Below, piece after piece: positions 9,690 to 19,475 of a stretch of 64,000 nt of DNA. How positions within the stretch are numbered: the first letter of the stretch is position 1; each line of letters opens with the position of its first letter. Under the pieces are notes generated by a model. The model did no database searches. It saw only the letters and a list, made by a program, of their open reading frames with translations, and was not told the DNA's origin. The translations under genes and the position numbers were made by a program. Origin of the DNA: Pseudomonadales bacterium (GTDB lineage Bacteria > Pseudomonadota > Gammaproteobacteria > Pseudomonadales > Pseudohongiellaceae); contig JANQJM010000157.1 of assembly GCA_028281635.1 (NCBI GenBank), positions 1 through 64,000 on the forward strand, written 5' to 3'.

Positions 9690-9720
9690 AAATACAGTAC
9701 TGTATTTTTACTCTGACCCC
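9677..9720. repeat. Perfect 44-bp palindrome overlapping the stop codon of the upstream CDS
   Basis: GGGGTCAGAGTAAAAATACAGT|ACTGTATTTTTACTCTGACCCC exact; encodes the terminal residues and TAA of the 8658-9689 CDS. Confidence 0.96.
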
Positions 9721-9784
9721 CTTTTTTGCGACCCCTCTATTGCGGTAGCCTTCCGTACCGAAGTACCTGCTAAGAGGATTCCCC

Positions 9785-11143
9785 GTGAAAACAACACAAA
9801 ATACCCCAAGCCCCTGGCTGACCCGCGGTCTGCTGGGCTTCATTATTCTTGGTCTGGCGGCCTGCAGCCCGGCACCCACCGGCAACACGCTGGCGGGGGT
9901 GCAACCGACAGCCACTGCTGTACTCGCTCCCTCCCGCGCGCTGGAAATGGTGACGCCAGAATCTGTTGGCATGGATGCGGAACGGCTGTCTCGTGTGACC
10001 GCCGCCATGCAGGAATTTGTGGATGAAGGGCTGTTATCCGGTTCTGTGACCATGGCCTCCCGCGACAACCAATTGGTGCACTACGAAGCAGTGGGTTATC
10101 GCGACATCGAAGCTCAGGCACCGATGACTCGTGATTCATTATTCCGCATCTACTCCATGACCAAGCCGGTGACCGGGGTGGCGCTGATGATTCTGTATGA
10201 GGAAGGCAAGTTCAAACTGTCCGATCCAGTGGGCAAGTACATTCCCGAGTTAGCTGACCTGCAGGTGTATGCCGGTACCGATGATGACGGCAACATGATT
10301 ACCGAAGAAGCGGATCACCCAATGACAATCCGCGAGTTGATGAATCACACTGGCGGCTTGAGCTACGGTATTTTTGCCCAGTCAGCAGTGGACACGGCTT
10401 ATGTTGAAGCAGGCTTGTTGAATGCCAACGACACCAATGCAGAGTTTGTCGCCAAGCTGGGACAGATTCCGTTGAAGCATCAGCCTGGCACGCAATGGGA
10501 ATACAGTGTGTCAGTGGATGTGCAAGGGCGATTGGTGGAAGTGCTGTCCGGGCAAACTTTTGGTGAGTTCCTTGAAGAACAAATTTTCGAACCGCTGAAT
10601 ATGATCGATACCGACTTCCATGTGCCGCAGGAAAAACTGGATCGCTTCGCCCAGATGTATGTGTACGGCGAAAACGGCGAGCTGCTTCCCAGCGAGATGT
10701 TTGACGGCGCCGACTTCACCGTGGACATGGCGTTCGAATCCGGCGGTGGCGGACTGGTGTCCACGGCCAACGACTACATGCGCTTCAGTCAGATGCTGCT
10801 TAACGGTGGCGTGCTGGATGGCGTGCGCATCCTTTCCCCCCTCACCGTTGATTTGATGCATCGCGATCAGACACCACCGGGCTTAACCGGTCGCATGTCG
10901 GAAGCCAGCGGCACGGTGTTCGGTCTGGACTTCGCAGTCATTACCGACCCAGTGGAAGCCGAGAGTTATTCAGCCGGTGAATACTACTGGGGTGGCGCAG
11001 CCGGCACCTGGTTTTGGATTGATCCGGTGGAAGACGTTGTGTTCATCGGCATGATTCAACAAGCCGGTCAGGGTCTGCCGGATGTGCGCAGTACTTCCCG
11101 TCGTTTGTTCTATCAGGCGATCATGGAACCGAAAGGCGTTTAG
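9785..11143 (+). CDS. Beta-lactamase-family serine hydrolase, lipoprotein
   Basis: LGLAACSPAPTG lipobox; FRIYSMTKPVTGVALM SxxK motif; EYSVSVDVQGRLVEVLSGQ. Confidence 0.9.
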   Translation: MKTTQNTPSPWLTRGLLGFIILGLAACSPAPTGNTLAGVQPTATAVLAPSRALEMVTPESVGMDAERLSRVTAAMQEFVDEGLLSGSVTMASRDNQLVHYEAVGYRDIEAQAPMTRDSLFRIYSMTKPVTGVALMILYEEGKFKLSDPVGKYIPELADLQVYAGTDDDGNMITEEADHPMTIRELMNHTGGLSYGIFAQSAVDTAYVEAGLLNANDTNAEFVAKLGQIPLKHQPGTQWEYSVSVDVQGRLVEVLSGQTFGEFLEEQIFEPLNMIDTDFHVPQEKLDRFAQMYVYGENGELLPSEMFDGADFTVDMAFESGGGGLVSTANDYMRFSQMLLNGGVLDGVRILSPLTVDLMHRDQTPPGLTGRMSEASGTVFGLDFAVITDPVEAESYSAGEYYWGGAAGTWFWIDPVEDVVFIGMIQQAGQGLPDVRSTSRRLFYQAIMEPKGV

Positions 11144-11148
11144 GCTTA

Positions 11149-11183
11149 TCAGTGCAGCAACTCGTTTCGGGTTGCTGCACTGA
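11149..11183 (+). terminator. Rho-independent terminator candidate
   Basis: TCAGTGCAGCAAC / GTTGCTGCACTGA stem directly after the CDS ending at 11143, followed by pyrimidine-rich sequence. Confidence 0.6.
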
Positions 11184-11226
11184 ATCCTTCCTTCCCTGCT
11201 GTTTTCTTTCTTTTAAAACTTAGCCG

Positions 11227-11727
11227 CTAGGTGCGCCGGTTAAAAACCAGTATCTGATCTTCCTGATCGGAATTGGGAAACTGAATCGCGATAGTGAGTT
11301 GCTGATAGTTGGGTGAAATAAACTTAGCGCCTATCTGCTGCACTTCTCCTCCCAGCCTTACCGTGTATTCCACGGTAGTGTCATTGATCTTGCGATAGGA
11401 AATGCGCGGCGTTTCCAATTGCGCAATGCTGGCGATGGGATATTGATCGCCACTGTAAGAATAGGTGGCGGATGTCCCACCGAAAGAGCCATCTTCGTTG
11501 ATGGTGACCACAAGATACATGTAGTTGCCATCACCGAGATCGGCATAAACCCGTGACATGTCGGCTGGTACTGCTACGCTACCGAAATCTGATTCAGTGA
11601 TGTTCAAATCCCAGGTGCCTATGAACGGATTTTCACTTTCGGCAGCATTGACTGTCGTGATAAAAGCGGTCATGGAAATCAGAGCGGCGCTCAACATGAC
11701 CAGTAGGTTTGCTGGTCGTTTTTTCAT
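11227..11727 (-). CDS. Secreted hypothetical protein
   Basis: Signal peptide MKKRPANLLVMLSAALISMTAFITTVNA; ENPFIGTWDLNITESDFG. Confidence 0.7.
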   Translation of the reverse strand: MKKRPANLLVMLSAALISMTAFITTVNAAESENPFIGTWDLNITESDFGSVAVPADMSRVYADLGDGNYMYLVVTINEDGSFGGTSATYSYSGDQYPIASIAQLETPRISYRKINDTTVEYTVRLGGEVQQIGAKFISPNYQQLTIAIQFPNSDQEDQILVFNRRT

Positions 11728-11899
11728 TATTCCCCTCCAGGGTTGCGGCCCGTTTCAGTTAAACGCGCTCATTACCTTCCTTTGAAACTACGCCTGTTGG
11801 CGGTGGAGGTGTTGACACTGGTCAATTTCTGGGAGGATTCGGCAACTGCGTGACTTTCCAACTACATTGGTAGTGGTAGACGCCAATGACAGGGAGAGT

Positions 11900-12322
11900 A
11901 TGATGGCAGTGACTACATTCGATACATTGAAGTTTGTGCGACGGCTAGAAAGAGTGGGCGTGCCTTCTGACCAGGCCGAAGCCCAGGCCGAGGCTTTAAC
12001 TGAGGCGTTCAACGTGAATCTGGAAGAGCTGGTGACCAAAGACCATATGGCCACACAATTTGCGGCTTGGAAAGCAGATGTGGATATTCAGTTTGCCGAA
12101 CAGCGAGCTTACGTGGATCAACGATTCGCCGAACAGCATGCCTATACAGATAAACGATTTAACGAGCAGCAAGCTTATACGGACAAACGGTTCGCCGAAC
12201 AACAAGCCTACATGGACAAACGATTTGCCGAACAGGATGCCAACTTCAAGCTCTTGTTCTGGATGATCGGATTTGTCATCACAGTTTCGGTGCTTCCCTA
12301 CCTGGAAAGACTGGTAGCCTAG
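11900..12322 (+). CDS. DUF1640-like coiled-coil protein with 11-residue tandem repeats (long paralogue)
   Basis: MMAVTTFDTLKFVRRLERVGVPSDQAEAQAEALTEAFNVNLEELVTK, then RFAEQHAYTDK/RFNEQQAYTDK/RFAEQQAYMDK/RFAEQDANFK and C-terminal TM. Confidence 0.75.
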   Translation: MMAVTTFDTLKFVRRLERVGVPSDQAEAQAEALTEAFNVNLEELVTKDHMATQFAAWKADVDIQFAEQRAYVDQRFAEQHAYTDKRFNEQQAYTDKRFAEQQAYMDKRFAEQDANFKLLFWMIGFVITVSVLPYLERLVA

Positions 12323-15300
12323 GCGGCCAGTTCCTGACTGCCGTCCACCTTAAAAAAGATCGCATATAACACTGGAACAAAAACCACCGTTAACACCGAT
12401 GCGATCATCAAGCCGAAGATAATCGTCACCGCCATCGACACAAAGAAGGCATCGAATAGTAGCGGAATCATGCCGAGGGCAGTGGTGAGTGCGGCCATGG
12501 CCACAGGGCGGAGTCGGCTGACACCGGAATTTACAATCGCTACCAGTTGTTCGAGTCCACTCCTTTTCTGCGCTTCGATTTCGTCGATGAGGACAATGGC
12601 ATTTTTGATGAGCATGCCGGACAGGCTCATGAAACCTAATAAAGCCATAAAACCGAAAGGCTGATTGGTGACCAACAATCCAAGGCTGACGCCGATCAAT
12701 GCCAACGGCACGGTGCACCAGATAACCAGTGGTTGGCGAAACGAGTTAAACAGTGCGATCACAATAAGCACCATTGCCAACAGGAAGAATGGCATGCTGG
12801 CAGCGATGCCGCCCTGGGCTCTGGAAGAATCCCGATACTCACCCCACCACTCCATGCTGTAGTCAGGGCCGTAGTCGATGGCCTCGACTGCAGGACGGAT
12901 ACGATTGAACACAACACTGGTGGGTTCGTTGTTGGGTTCGGCCAGTACACTGATGGTGCGCTGACGATTGAGACGATGGATAATTTCATCTTCGTACACG
13001 GTTTCCAGCCCTGCTACCACCTGGCTGATGCCCACTGCACCTTGTACTCCGGCGCTAAAGACTTGAATGTTTTGCAGGTTGCTGACGTTGCTGCGTTCAG
13101 ACTCGGCTTCGCGAAACACGATGGGAATCAGATCGTCACCTTCCCGATACACACCACCAATCACTCCTTCAAAGGAATACTTGATAGCACCAGCCAGATC
13201 TGGTCTGGCGATGCCGATGCGATTGGCTTCGTCGTTAGCCATGATGGGTCGAATGAGTTTGGTGCGTTGCCGCCAGTCAGTGCGGATGGCTTTGGCACCG
13301 CCATCGGCATGTAATACGTCTTCTACTTCTGTGGCGAGGCTGCGCAGTTCGTCCAATTCCGGCCCACTGATGCGGAGCTGAATTGGCGCGGAACCTGGAC
13401 CGAGGCGGAAACGTTTCACCAAGACCATGCTATCGGGGTAACGGGACATGAGTTCGTTCTCGATAGTGGGCATGAGTTGATCGATTACCCGATAGTCTTC
13501 CACATCCACCAGGAATTGGGCGTATGCGGAGTTCGGACGTTCGGGGCCATAGGTCAGCATGAAACGTAAGCCGCCAGCACCAACCAGGCTGGTGACATGA
13601 GTGGTCTCCGGCAATTCCAGCAGATACTCCTCGGCGTCGATAACTATCGATTCCGTGTAGTCGATGTGGGTGCCCTGAGGCAACCACAGATCCACCATGA
13701 ACTGTGGCCGGGTGGAATCAGGGAAAAAGCTTTGGTTTACAAAACCAAATGCCCAGATAGAACCAAAAAACGCGGCGATCACAATCATTAGCGAGCGCCA
13801 TTTGGCTTTGATGGAAGCAGTGAGAAAACTTCGATAAATCCTATAGAAACGATTGTCATAGGGGTCTTGTGTCCCACCTTCGCCACTGCCAGCGATGCTT
13901 GGCGTCAGGATCATCACGCCCAGTACTGGCGTCAGAGTGACTGCCGTAACCCAGCTCAAGGAAAGGGAGATGAGTACCACCTGGAACAGTGATCGACAGA
14001 ACTCGCCGGTGGAATCATCGGACAAGCCAATGGCGCCAAAGGCCATGATGGCCACAGCGGTAGCACCCAGCAATGGTAACGCAGTCTGACTCACCACTTC
14101 CTGCGCGGCTTCTTCAGGCTGCATGCCTTTTTGAATTCGCACCAACATACCATCAACTACGACGATGGCATTATCCACCAGCATCCCAAGCGCAATAATC
14201 AGTGCGCCGAGGGAAATACGTTCCAGCGCCACATTCCACGGGCCCATAAAAATAAACGTAGCGGATATGGTGACGGCCAGGACGCCACCGATTAGCAAGC
14301 CGCTGCGTAAACCCATAAACGCCAACAGCACCACGATCACGATCAGAATGGCTTGCAACAGACTGCTTACGAATCCGTTGATTGCTGTGGAAACCGCTTC
14401 GGATTGCAGTGACACCACGCCGTACTCAATGCCCAACGGCGTGCGGGGTAAAAGCTCGTTGAGTCGTACCTGTACGGCCCGTCCCATATTGACCACATTG
14501 CCGCCGGAGACAGTGGAGATGCCTAACCCCACTGCCGACTTGCCATCAAAGCGCAAGGCCTCTCTGCGCGGTTCGATATAACCGCGACGAATCTCGGAGA
14601 CATCGCGCAAGTAAATTTGTTGTGGAGAAGGCGTTGCCAGCAGCAGGTCACCAATCTCTTCGACGGAGGTAAAGGCACCGGTGGGCTCAACAGGAATGTA
14701 TTCCCTGCCTACCTGTATACGGCCCGAGTCTACTACCACATTACGATTTTGTAGCGATTGCAGAATCTGTTGGGGAACAATCTGTAATTGCGATACCACA
14801 TCCCGCTGGGGTTCCACATAGATGGCTTCGGTGCGCTCGCCCCAGAAATCGATTTTGGCAACGTCTTCCACCAACAGCAGTTCGCGGCGCAGCATCTCGG
14901 CAAAATCCTGTAACTCCACATAACTGTATTCCGGGCCGGTGATGGCGATGAAGATGCCGTACACATCGGAAAAGTCATCGACGACGATGGAGGGGCCAGC
15001 ACCAGGAGGCAACCTGCCTTGCGCATCGTTTACCTTGCGCCGCAATTCATCCCAGACTTGGGGCAGGGTTTGCTTGTCATAGTTATCTTTGATGCGGACG
15101 GTGACAGTCGACAAGCCACGCTCGGATTTCGATTCCACTTCATCCAGTTGCGCCAGTTGCTGCACGGCGATTTCTATTTCGTCGGTGACTTCTTCTTCCA
15201 CGTCGGTGGCAGCGGCGCCGGGATATTGGGTGATAACCAAAGCTTCTTTAATGGTGAATTCTGGATCTTCCAACCACGAGAGATTGGAAAAGGAATTGAT

Positions 15301-15375
15301 GCCACCGAGGAAAAACACAGTAGTCAATACCAGTACGGTGGTGCGATTTTCCAGGGCTACTTTGGCGAGATTCAC
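12319..15375 (-). CDS. RND-family efflux transporter permease
   Basis: VLVLTTVFFLGGINSFSNLSWLEDPEFTIKEALVITQYPGAAATDVEEEVTDEIE; 1018 aa; GMLVDNAIVVVDGM. Confidence 0.95.
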   Translation of the reverse strand: MNLAKVALENRTTVLVLTTVFFLGGINSFSNLSWLEDPEFTIKEALVITQYPGAAATDVEEEVTDEIEIAVQQLAQLDEVESKSERGLSTVTVRIKDNYDKQTLPQVWDELRRKVNDAQGRLPPGAGPSIVVDDFSDVYGIFIAITGPEYSYVELQDFAEMLRRELLLVEDVAKIDFWGERTEAIYVEPQRDVVSQLQIVPQQILQSLQNRNVVVDSGRIQVGREYIPVEPTGAFTSVEEIGDLLLATPSPQQIYLRDVSEIRRGYIEPRREALRFDGKSAVGLGISTVSGGNVVNMGRAVQVRLNELLPRTPLGIEYGVVSLQSEAVSTAINGFVSSLLQAILIVIVVLLAFMGLRSGLLIGGVLAVTISATFIFMGPWNVALERISLGALIIALGMLVDNAIVVVDGMLVRIQKGMQPEEAAQEVVSQTALPLLGATAVAIMAFGAIGLSDDSTGEFCRSLFQVVLISLSLSWVTAVTLTPVLGVMILTPSIAGSGEGGTQDPYDNRFYRIYRSFLTASIKAKWRSLMIVIAAFFGSIWAFGFVNQSFFPDSTRPQFMVDLWLPQGTHIDYTESIVIDAEEYLLELPETTHVTSLVGAGGLRFMLTYGPERPNSAYAQFLVDVEDYRVIDQLMPTIENELMSRYPDSMVLVKRFRLGPGSAPIQLRISGPELDELRSLATEVEDVLHADGGAKAIRTDWRQRTKLIRPIMANDEANRIGIARPDLAGAIKYSFEGVIGGVYREGDDLIPIVFREAESERSNVSNLQNIQVFSAGVQGAVGISQVVAGLETVYEDEIIHRLNRQRTISVLAEPNNEPTSVVFNRIRPAVEAIDYGPDYSMEWWGEYRDSSRAQGGIAASMPFFLLAMVLIVIALFNSFRQPLVIWCTVPLALIGVSLGLLVTNQPFGFMALLGFMSLSGMLIKNAIVLIDEIEAQKRSGLEQLVAIVNSGVSRLRPVAMAALTTALGMIPLLFDAFFVSMAVTIIFGLMIASVLTVVFVPVLYAIFFKVDGSQELAA

Positions 15376-15424
15376 GGTTGCTATACCTTGCTGTTCTGGC
15401 TTTTATCTTTCGACTTTTTCCACA

Positions 15425-16495
15425 TTAAAGCCGCGTCACTTCCATACCGTCGCGCAACTGATTCACACCCGATACCGCCACTTCGTCCCCAGGTTGGATA
15501 CCACCTAGAATCTGTACCTGATCTCCGGCCAGTGGTCCCAGCTCTACCTGCCGCGGGGACACGGTCATGGATGCAGGATTCACTAACCACACATTGGCAT
15601 TACCTGTGTCGTCAGCAAAAGTCGCATGCGATGGCAAAGTGATCGCACTAAGGGTGGTATCGGTGTAAAGCACCCGCGCCGTCATGCCGGGCAGAATATT
15701 GAGATCGGTTGGTGTGTCGAATTCCATTTGCAGACTGAAACTTCGGCTACCCGGATCGGCGGTGGTGGCAAACTCCGTGACACGTGCTGGAAACTCCCGG
15801 TCTGGATAGGATGAGACTCGCACCATGGGTCGGAAACGCGCGGTGGCTTCTTCCGCTGGCAGACGCTCTCCTGCCTGAGCGAAATCTCTTTCCGGTACTG
15901 CGACTTCGATTTCCAGCACGGATAGATCCTGCACGATCAATACCGGTTGTAAGGCTTGCACGGTTTCGAAGTCTGTCACCAGGCGGCGCGCTAACAGGCC
16001 ATCAAAGGGGGCACGTAGTACCGTATCTTCCAGGGCTTTTTCGGCCTGGCGAAAACTGGCTTCGGCGACCTGCACTGCTTCACGATTGGCTTCTATAGCG
16101 CTGGTGGAGATGGCGCCGGAATCCTGTGCATAGATGCGTTCGGCTCGATCAAGCTCGGCCTGGGCACGACTGTAGGCGGCCTCGGCCTGATCGAAGCTGG
16201 CCTGATAATCTCTTGGATCGATACGGGCCAGTTCGGTACCGGCGGTGACCTCCTGCCCTTCCGGGATCATAAACTCGATGATGCGACCGGGAACCTGAAA
16301 CGCCATCTCGGCATTCTGTGCAGCCTGGATCGTGCCGGGTAAGGTGCGTGTGGGAAGCGCGCCAGCATCCTGAATCACCTGAATCTTGATTGGCCGCACG
16401 ACGTCCACCACCGGTGGCGGCGGTTCGCTGCACGCTGCGGTGATACCTATAAAAGAAACAAGAGCTGAGGTAGCCAAAAGTCGTTGTGTGTTCAT
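15425..16495 (-). CDS. RND efflux periplasmic adaptor, lipoprotein
   Basis: LVSFIGITAACSEPP lipobox; AFQVPGRIIEFMIPEGQEVTAGTELARIDPRDYQ; start set to 16495. Confidence 0.92.
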   Translation of the reverse strand: MNTQRLLATSALVSFIGITAACSEPPPPVVDVVRPIKIQVIQDAGALPTRTLPGTIQAAQNAEMAFQVPGRIIEFMIPEGQEVTAGTELARIDPRDYQASFDQAEAAYSRAQAELDRAERIYAQDSGAISTSAIEANREAVQVAEASFRQAEKALEDTVLRAPFDGLLARRLVTDFETVQALQPVLIVQDLSVLEIEVAVPERDFAQAGERLPAEEATARFRPMVRVSSYPDREFPARVTEFATTADPGSRSFSLQMEFDTPTDLNILPGMTARVLYTDTTLSAITLPSHATFADDTGNANVWLVNPASMTVSPRQVELGPLAGDQVQILGGIQPGDEVAVSGVNQLRDGMEVTRL

Positions 16496-16523
16496 CGGCG
16501 TTCTCCGGATTTGATGCGGGACA

Positions 16524-18038
16524 TTACTCCAGCACTCCCTGCCAATAGTTGGTGCGCTGCAACAGTTCCTGACGAATATCTTCGGGCACATAATCGTCCC
16601 CGAAGTTTTGCCAACCACCACCGAGAGCGCGATAGAGGGTAATTAAGTTAAGTGCGATGGCGCCCTGGGCTTGCGCCAGGCGATCCTGTTGCGCATTGGC
16701 TGCTTCCAGGGCAACGGCCACACGATTGAAATCGGTTTGTCCTTCCTGGTACTGAATGGATGCCAGATCTACTGAACGAGAGGCAGCGTTGGCACTGAAT
16801 TCTAAAAAATCAGCTTGATCGATAGCCTTGTCGAAGGCGGCGATGGCGCTATCGGTTTCGGCCAGGGCGCTGATCACCGTATCGCGGTAGACCACCAGCA
16901 ACTGCTGAAAGCGTGCATCCTGGACACGTATGTTATTTGTTATGCGGTTAAAGTTGAGAACGTTCCAGGAGAGAAATGGTCCGAAGGCGCCGGTGGAGCT
17001 ATCGCTATCGAACAGATCATCCACCTCGGGGCTGGGTCCACCAAAGGGATTGCTGGCATCACTGGATTCAAACCCCAGGGAACCGTTGAGTCCAATGTGA
17101 GGATACAGCTCCGACATGGCGACACCGATGCCTGCGCTCTGCGCGGCTAAATTACGTTCCGCGACTTGCACATCGGGCCGTCGTCGCAATAAATCTGCAG
17201 GAATGCCAACGGTAATCGAATCCGGTGCCACCGGAATGCCGCCGCTTTGATTCAGCAGGGCATCGATTGTTGGGTAGGTTTCATTGAGCAATACAGCAAG
17301 GGCGTTCTTTGCTTGCACGATAGAGGCTTCGAGGGCTGGAATAGCTGCCCGGGTGGCGCCCAGGATGGTGCCGGCCTGTGCCACATCCAACTCAGTAGTG
17401 GCGCCGTTTTCAAATCGTACGGTGGCAATCTCCAGCGCACGGGCCTGAGTAGCTTCGTTGGCAATGGCCAGACGCAATCGCTCTTCCAGAATGCGTACCG
17501 TGATATAGGCTCGCGCTGTTTCCGCAGTAACCAGCACCACCGCATCGGCGAACTGCGCCATGTCGCGTTCCAGTAAGGCCTCGGCAGCTTCGATGTCGCG
17601 ACGAAAGCGTCCCCAGAAATCGATCTCCCAACGGGAGTCAAAAGACAAACTGGCATCGGCGAAGCTGTTATCGCCGAAAGCACCGTTGGCTGAATTCTGA
17701 CTGATATCGATACGGTTGAGACCGCCGTTCACCTGGCTGAAGGGATACAGTTGTGCTTCCGCCAGTCCGAGAGTGGCGCGGGATTCGAGAATACGCAGCC
17801 CAGCCACCCGCAGACTGAGATTCTGCCCGCGCATGCGTTCAATGAAGAGATTGAGTCCGGCGTCGTTGAAGTTTTCCCACCAGGCATCTTCAACTTCCTC
17901 TTCTTCCAGCCGCTCAAGTTCTTCCTCGTCTAACAATGCACCTGGGGTCGTCGGATTGGGCGGCTCGTAATCGGGCCCTACCAGACAAGCGGGCAGGAAG
18001 ATCACCAATAACAAAGGAATCAGCAAGCGCATTTTCAA
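16524..18038 (-). CDS. Outer-membrane efflux lipoprotein, NodT/OprM-type
   Basis: IFLPACLVGPDYEPP lipobox; IPADLLRRRPDVQVAERNLAAQSAGIGVAMSELYPHIGL. Confidence 0.93.
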   Translation of the reverse strand: MKMRLLIPLLLVIFLPACLVGPDYEPPNPTTPGALLDEEELERLEEEEVEDAWWENFNDAGLNLFIERMRGQNLSLRVAGLRILESRATLGLAEAQLYPFSQVNGGLNRIDISQNSANGAFGDNSFADASLSFDSRWEIDFWGRFRRDIEAAEALLERDMAQFADAVVLVTAETARAYITVRILEERLRLAIANEATQARALEIATVRFENGATTELDVAQAGTILGATRAAIPALEASIVQAKNALAVLLNETYPTIDALLNQSGGIPVAPDSITVGIPADLLRRRPDVQVAERNLAAQSAGIGVAMSELYPHIGLNGSLGFESSDASNPFGGPSPEVDDLFDSDSSTGAFGPFLSWNVLNFNRITNNIRVQDARFQQLLVVYRDTVISALAETDSAIAAFDKAIDQADFLEFSANAASRSVDLASIQYQEGQTDFNRVAVALEAANAQQDRLAQAQGAIALNLITLYRALGGGWQNFGDDYVPEDIRQELLQRTNYWQGVLE

Positions 18039-18250
18039 ACAAGAGATTTCTGCAGGGTTAAAGTCTATTCATATCACAGATTGATAACGAAAACCCTATC
18101 TAAGGTGACAGGCACTTGTCACTTTGGACATGTCTCACATTTGTGCAGCCTCGCCAGCTCTCGCGTCATAACGATGCAACACAAGGGCTTTATAGTGCGC
18201 TGGCAATACGGAAGCGCTAGTTTTACCGTATTTTTTGGTGTTGGAAGATT

Positions 18251-18265
18251 TGGCACACCCTTTGC
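18251..18265 (+). promoter_or_regulatory. Sigma-54 (-24/-12) promoter candidate upstream of 18434 CDS
   Basis: TGGCAC-ACCCT-TTGC, exact consensus core. Confidence 0.75.
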
Positions 18266-18433
18266 TAAACCCTAAATGCAGGAACACTTTAGGATTCTGC
18301 AGTATGGAACACTGAGCAACTCATAACCTCACAGCGCCAGCCACAGTCGGTGGCAATCCAGCGCTGGACGCATAACAACACTGTCGCTCGACCTGTATTA
18401 ACGCATTTCGTGAATGGAATACGAGGCTTTGTC

Positions 18434-19414
18434 GTGAACGTGTTAAAACGTATTTGTATTTTCAAACTTTCTATCTTACCGTCGGCAATGTTGTGTGCAT
18501 TGCTTTCATCTTTCACTTTCGCCAGTGACTTTTTTGGTTCTGGTCAGTCGATCGAGCAGTACCGGACAGAATTGGAAACACTGGAACAAGAAGTGGGTTA
18601 CTTCAGCTATGCGCTGATCGAACCCATACAGCAACTTATCGCCGCACAGCTCCAGGTGAATCGTCTGGACGCGGCGGAGGAATTTATCGACCGTGCAGCA
18701 CAGATCACTCGCATCGAAGATGGTCTGTACACCGCGCTGCAGTACCCCTTCCTGCAACAGGCTATCGAAGTCGAAATGACTCGTGGCGACTGGGAAGAGG
18801 TCAATGAGAAGATCAGACATTTCAGCTTTCTGATCGGTGAGCATTATGAAGGTGATGCACCAGATCGTCTGTCGCACTTGCGTTGGATTGCTGCGGTACA
18901 TTTGCGCGGTTGTGATGAAGACAGCAAGGACAACAGAGCATCGCACCTGATTCAACTGACCACTATGAATGAAGTAGCAGTGCAGTACGCACAGCTAAAT
19001 CGTATCGCCAATAATGAGACTTATGGTGAGTTGCTGTTAGAACTCGTAAAGGCGTACAACATGGAAGCCCAAGGCATTCGCGACGGCGGCACAACCAGCT
19101 ATCGTTTGCGACGATTGTTTGCCGGTCTGGACATCATTGAGGACAAGAAAGAGGCCATTTTCAAACGCTATAAGGTTGGTCTGGAAAAACTGCAGATGTA
19201 TCGGGATCTGATGTTTGAGCTACATCCTGATAGAAACTCCGTGGAAGCTGAGGCCAACCTGCTCATTGCCAGCTGGCATGAAGACTTTGGCAAGAAAAAG
19301 CTCGCTGAGGAGTTCTATCAACGTGCTCAGTCGCTCCTGGATAGTGACTCGATGGTTCAGGCTGACCGTCGACTATTATTTGTCAACGATGGTGAATCAG
19401 TGAGCGCCGATTAG
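18434..19414 (+). CDS. Secreted TPR-like helical-repeat protein
   Basis: GTG start then VLKRICIFKLSILPSAMLCALLSSFTFASDFFG signal peptide; alpha-helical repeats such as NRLDAAEEFIDRAAQI and KKLAEEFYQRAQSLL. Confidence 0.65.
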   Translation: MNVLKRICIFKLSILPSAMLCALLSSFTFASDFFGSGQSIEQYRTELETLEQEVGYFSYALIEPIQQLIAAQLQVNRLDAAEEFIDRAAQITRIEDGLYTALQYPFLQQAIEVEMTRGDWEEVNEKIRHFSFLIGEHYEGDAPDRLSHLRWIAAVHLRGCDEDSKDNRASHLIQLTTMNEVAVQYAQLNRIANNETYGELLLELVKAYNMEAQGIRDGGTTSYRLRRLFAGLDIIEDKKEAIFKRYKVGLEKLQMYRDLMFELHPDRNSVEAEANLLIASWHEDFGKKKLAEEFYQRAQSLLDSDSMVQADRRLLFVNDGESVSAD

Positions 19415-19424
19415 TAAAAAAATA

Positions 19425-19464
19425 CTAGCGAGATCGGCCTAAGGGGGATGACCGATCCCGCTAG
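19425..19464 (-). terminator. Terminator hairpin between convergent TPR-like gene and manC
   Basis: CTAGCGAGATCGG / CCGATCCCGCTAG with one mismatch; minus-strand T-run follows (AAAAAAA on plus strand). Confidence 0.65.
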
Positions 19465-19475
19465 CAAGACAGGAG

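Noticed and set aside
12733-13314. 193-aa plus-strand ORF opposite the RND permease
   Set aside because: Antisense to a strong conserved CDS, no recognisable domain
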